From: Hoeflea sp. 108
GTDB taxonomy: Bacteria; Pseudomonadota; Alphaproteobacteria; Rhizobiales; Rhizobiaceae
Direction of reading: 5' to 3'
Length of the DNA: 14,702 nucleotides
Assembly (NCBI RefSeq): GCF_000372965.1
Contig: NZ_KB890025.1
Coordinates: forward strand, 419,524 to 434,225
The notes beneath the pieces are model-generated. The model made no database searches. It saw only the letters and a program-made list of their open reading frames with translations, and was not told the origin of the DNA. The position numbers were made by a program, and so were the translations under genes. This document shows positions 13,033 to 14,702 of this stretch, in pieces (the stretch's first letter is position 1; the number at the start of each line of letters is the position of its first letter).

Positions 13033-13833
13033 ATGAGTGCCACTACCCAGACGGGCGCGGCGGTCGACATTTCGCGGCTTTCCAAGATCTACAAGACGCG
13101 CGAGGACGACGACGTCCTCGCTCTCGACAAGATCGATCTCAAGATCGAGCCCGGCAGCTTCGTTGCCGTTGTCGGGCCCAGCGGCTGCGGCAAGAGCACG
13201 CTGCTGTCGTTGCTCGCCGGCCTGACCGGCGCCTCGACCGGAACGATTTCGATCGACGGCGACGGCGTCAGCAAACCGCATCCCAAGACCGGCGTGGTCT
13301 TCCAGTCGGATCTTCTGCTCTACTGGCGCACGGTGCTCGACAACATCCTGCTGCCCATCGAGATCAAGAAGCAGGATGTGGCGAAGTTCCGGCCCCGCGC
13401 CGAGGAGCTGCTGGCCCAGGTCGGTCTCGCCGGCTTCGGCAACAAATATCCCTCGGAGTTGTCGGGCGGCATGCGCCAGCGCGTCGCGATCTGCCGGGCG
13501 CTCATCCAGGAACCGGGGCTGCTTCTGATGGACGAACCGTTCGGCGCGCTCGATGCCCTGACCCGCGAGCAGATGATCATGGACCTGCAGGCGATGTGGC
13601 TGCGCCTGCGCAACACGGTGCTGTTCATCACCCACGGCATCGACGAGGCCGTGTTCCTGGCCGACCGGGTGCTGGTGATGTCGCCGCGCCCGGGCCGCGT
13701 CGACCTCGACCTCAAGATCGATCTGCCGCGTCCGCGCCAGTGGAGCAGGACGCACGAAGACAAGGAATACCACGCCTACGTTCGCCAGATCCGGGCGATC
13801 TTCGAGGCCAAGGGTATTCTCGTCGCCCATTAG
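13033..13833 (+). CDS. ABC transporter ATP-binding protein, NitT/TauT type
   Basis: This 266-residue cytosolic ATPase of the importer has all nucleotide-binding elements intact: Walker A GPSGCGKST (48-56), Q-loop Gln91 (VVFQSD), signature LSGGMRQR (143-150), Walker B LLLMDEP (163-169), D-loop GALDALTRE and switch His201 (ITHGIDEA). The C-terminus PRPGRVDLDLKIDLPRPR is typical of the nitrate/taurine/sulfonate group. GAGG (13022-13025) stands 7 nt before ATG 13033. It follows the permease after a 70-nt gap that shows no terminator, so it should be the last gene of the importer operon. A competing + strand frame over the same bases (13020-13907) lacks any motif and is a shadow. Confidence 0.93.
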   Translation: MSATTQTGAAVDISRLSKIYKTREDDDVLALDKIDLKIEPGSFVAVVGPSGCGKSTLLSLLAGLTGASTGTISIDGDGVSKPHPKTGVVFQSDLLLYWRTVLDNILLPIEIKKQDVAKFRPRAEELLAQVGLAGFGNKYPSELSGGMRQRVAICRALIQEPGLLLMDEPFGALDALTREQMIMDLQAMWLRLRNTVLFITHGIDEAVFLADRVLVMSPRPGRVDLDLKIDLPRPRQWSRTHEDKEYHAYVRQIRAIFEAKGILVAH

Positions 13834-13910
13834 AGGCGACGCCTCAAGATCGCCTTGGTCGGAGCGACCGCAGGGCAAAATCTGCAACAGCGGCAAACGG
13901 AATTTGAGCG

Positions 13911-13942
13911 CCGCCGGGACGTGTCCCGGCGGACGAGTTTTT
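13911..13942 (+). terminator. Palindrome with downstream T-run, probable terminator of the importer operon
   Basis: CCGCCGGGAC (13911-13920) and GTCCCGGCGG (13923-13932) are perfect 10-bp inverted arms separated by 2 nt, so the innermost pairs would open to form the loop. TTTTT (13938-13942) follows after 5 nt, farther than in a classical intrinsic terminator. The position, 78 nt after the ATPase stop and 17 nt before pntA, fits termination, but a protein-binding palindrome in front of pntA is an alternative. Confidence 0.5.
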
Positions 13943-13958
13943 GCGCGGAGAGGGACAG

Positions 13959-14702
13959 ATGTCCGGAACCATTTTCATACCAAGAGAGATTGATCCGATT
14001 GAGGGTCGTGTTGGCGGTTCGCCGGAGACGGTGAAACGCCTGGCGGCACTTGGCTTCGATGTGATTGTCGAGGCTGGGGCAGGGACCTTGTCGCGCATCA
14101 CCGATGCCGATTACCAGGCTGCGGGTGCAAAGATCGGCAAGGCTGCGGATGCGGCCAAGGCCGATGTGGTGCTGAAGGTGCGGCGGCCGAGCGAGGCCGA
14201 GCTCAAGACCTACAAATCGGGCGCTGCCGTGCTCGCCACCATGGATCCTTATGGCCATGACGCGGCGGTCGCGGCGATGGCCAAGGCAGGCGTGACCGCC
14301 TTTGCCATGGAGTTCATGCCGCGCATCACGCGTGCCCAGGTGATGGACGTGTTGTCGTCGCAGGCCAACCTCGCCGGCTACCAGGCCGTCATCGACGGTG
14401 CCTCCGAATATGACCGGGCGCTGCCGATGATGATGACCGCTGCCGGCACGGTGCCGGCGGCCAAGGTGTTCATCATGGGTGTCGGCGTCGCCGGCCTGCA
14501 GGCGATCGCCACCGCGCGCCGCATGGGCGCCATCGTGACGGCCACGGACGTGCGTCCGGCGGTCAAGGAACAGGTCGCCTCGCTCGGCGCCAAGTTCCTC
14601 GCCGTCGAGGACGAGGAGTTCAAGGCCGCCGAGACCGCTGGCGGCTACGCCAAGGAGATGTCGAAGGAGTATCAGGCCAAGCAGGCGGCGCTGACTGCCG
14701 AG
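13959..14702 (+). CDS. pntA: NAD(P) transhydrogenase subunit alpha, N-terminal part (3' end outside window)
   Basis: This is the proton-translocating transhydrogenase alpha subunit, whose soluble NAD(H)-binding domain I is visible here; the enzyme couples hydride transfer between NADH and NADP+ to the proton gradient. The frame is open for 248 codons to the window edge without a stop. Family marks are IPREIDPIEGRVGGSPETVKRL at the N-terminus, VEAGAG, the Rossmann motif GVGVAG (174-179) in FIMGVGVAGLQAIATARR, then TDVRPAVKEQVASLGAKF and ETAGGYAKEMS. The N-terminal opening IDPIEGRVG is slightly unusual against the common ERRPGETRVA. AGGG (13951-13954) and GGAG (13947-13950) precede ATG 13959. 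In alphaproteobacteria alpha is often split into two genes; the window is too short to tell. No regulon operator is present, so it is probably unrelated to the pathway to its left. Confidence 0.93.
   Translation, partial: MSGTIFIPREIDPIEGRVGGSPETVKRLAALGFDVIVEAGAGTLSRITDADYQAAGAKIGKAADAAKADVVLKVRRPSEAELKTYKSGAAVLATMDPYGHDAAVAAMAKAGVTAFAMEFMPRITRAQVMDVLSSQANLAGYQAVIDGASEYDRALPMMMTAAGTVPAAKVFIMGVGVAGLQAIATARRMGAIVTATDVRPAVKEQVASLGAKFLAVEDEEFKAAETAGGYAKEMSKEYQAKQAALTAE

Noticed and set aside
12934..13896. Minus-strand frame opposite the ABC ATPase
   Set aside because: It is a shadow of a gene with complete Walker A, signature and Walker B motifs.
13020..13907. Competing + strand frame over the ABC ATPase
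   Set aside because: It is an Arg/Ala-rich product in the wrong frame; the 13033 frame carries all ATPase motifs and a ribosome binding site.
1..14702. CRISPR arrays, tRNA genes, insertion sequences, integrase or attachment sites
   Set aside because: No regularly spaced repeats, tRNA-like cloverleaf, transposase motifs or terminal inverted repeats were found on either strand. Base composition looks even across the locus.

Overview
The window is high-GC DNA, densely packed with short intergenic gaps, from an alphaproteobacterium, most likely a member of the Hyphomicrobiales close to Mesorhizobium, Aminobacter or Phyllobacterium. The basis is the codon use, the protein relatedness, a rhizobial-type palindromic intergenic repeat and the short start of a transhydrogenase alpha subunit. 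The lineage call is an impression from sequence, not a database result.

Layout. The left edge (1-1537) is glycolate/glyoxylate metabolism: the C-terminal third of malate synthase G and a GlcG-family protein, separated by a palindromic repeat. At 1701-6888 lies a tightly coupled six-gene + strand operon (genes overlap by 1-4 nt or are 2 nt apart). It encodes an octopine/nopaline-dehydrogenase-like enzyme, a homologue of dipicolinate synthase subunit A (DpaA/SpoVFA), a dihydropyrimidinase/hydantoinase-type amidohydrolase, an unrecognised protein faintly like PhyH enzymes, a 4-oxalocrotonate tautomerase-like protein, and a cysteine hydrolase fused to a VOC (glyoxalase-fold) domain. A bidirectional terminator separates it from a convergent cytosine-deaminase-like amidohydrolase (6965-8320, minus). 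Divergent from that gene is a regulator operon (8570-10798): a GntR/FCD repressor, a RidA-family protein and a CobW/COG0523 GTPase. Next is a NitT/TauT-type ABC importer (11132-13833: binding protein, permease, ATPase). The right edge is the start of pntA, a housekeeping gene.

How it fits together. Three near-identical 19-bp sites of form TGATCA-N7-WGATCA lie at 1577-1595, 8433-8451 and 11010-11028. They sit in front of the catabolic operon, between the divergent amidohydrolase and gntR genes, and in front of the ABC importer. Two of them overlap the -10 region of promoters that share GCTTGACAAT. This links about 12 kb (1561-13833) into one probable regulon controlled by the local GntR/FCD protein: import, two ring-opening or deaminating amidohydrolases, an amidase, a tautomerase, an imine/enamine hydrolase, two NAD(P)-type dehydrogenases and a metal chaperone.

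The most economical reading is an uncharacterised pathway for uptake and breakdown of a nitrogen-containing cyclic amide, ureide or amino-acid derivative. The substrate cannot be read from the sequence. Points of most interest are the lone DpaA homologue outside sporulation and without DpaB, the cysteine hydrolase-VOC fusion, the shared operator, and a perfect FNR/FixK-type box in the leader of the catabolic operon.
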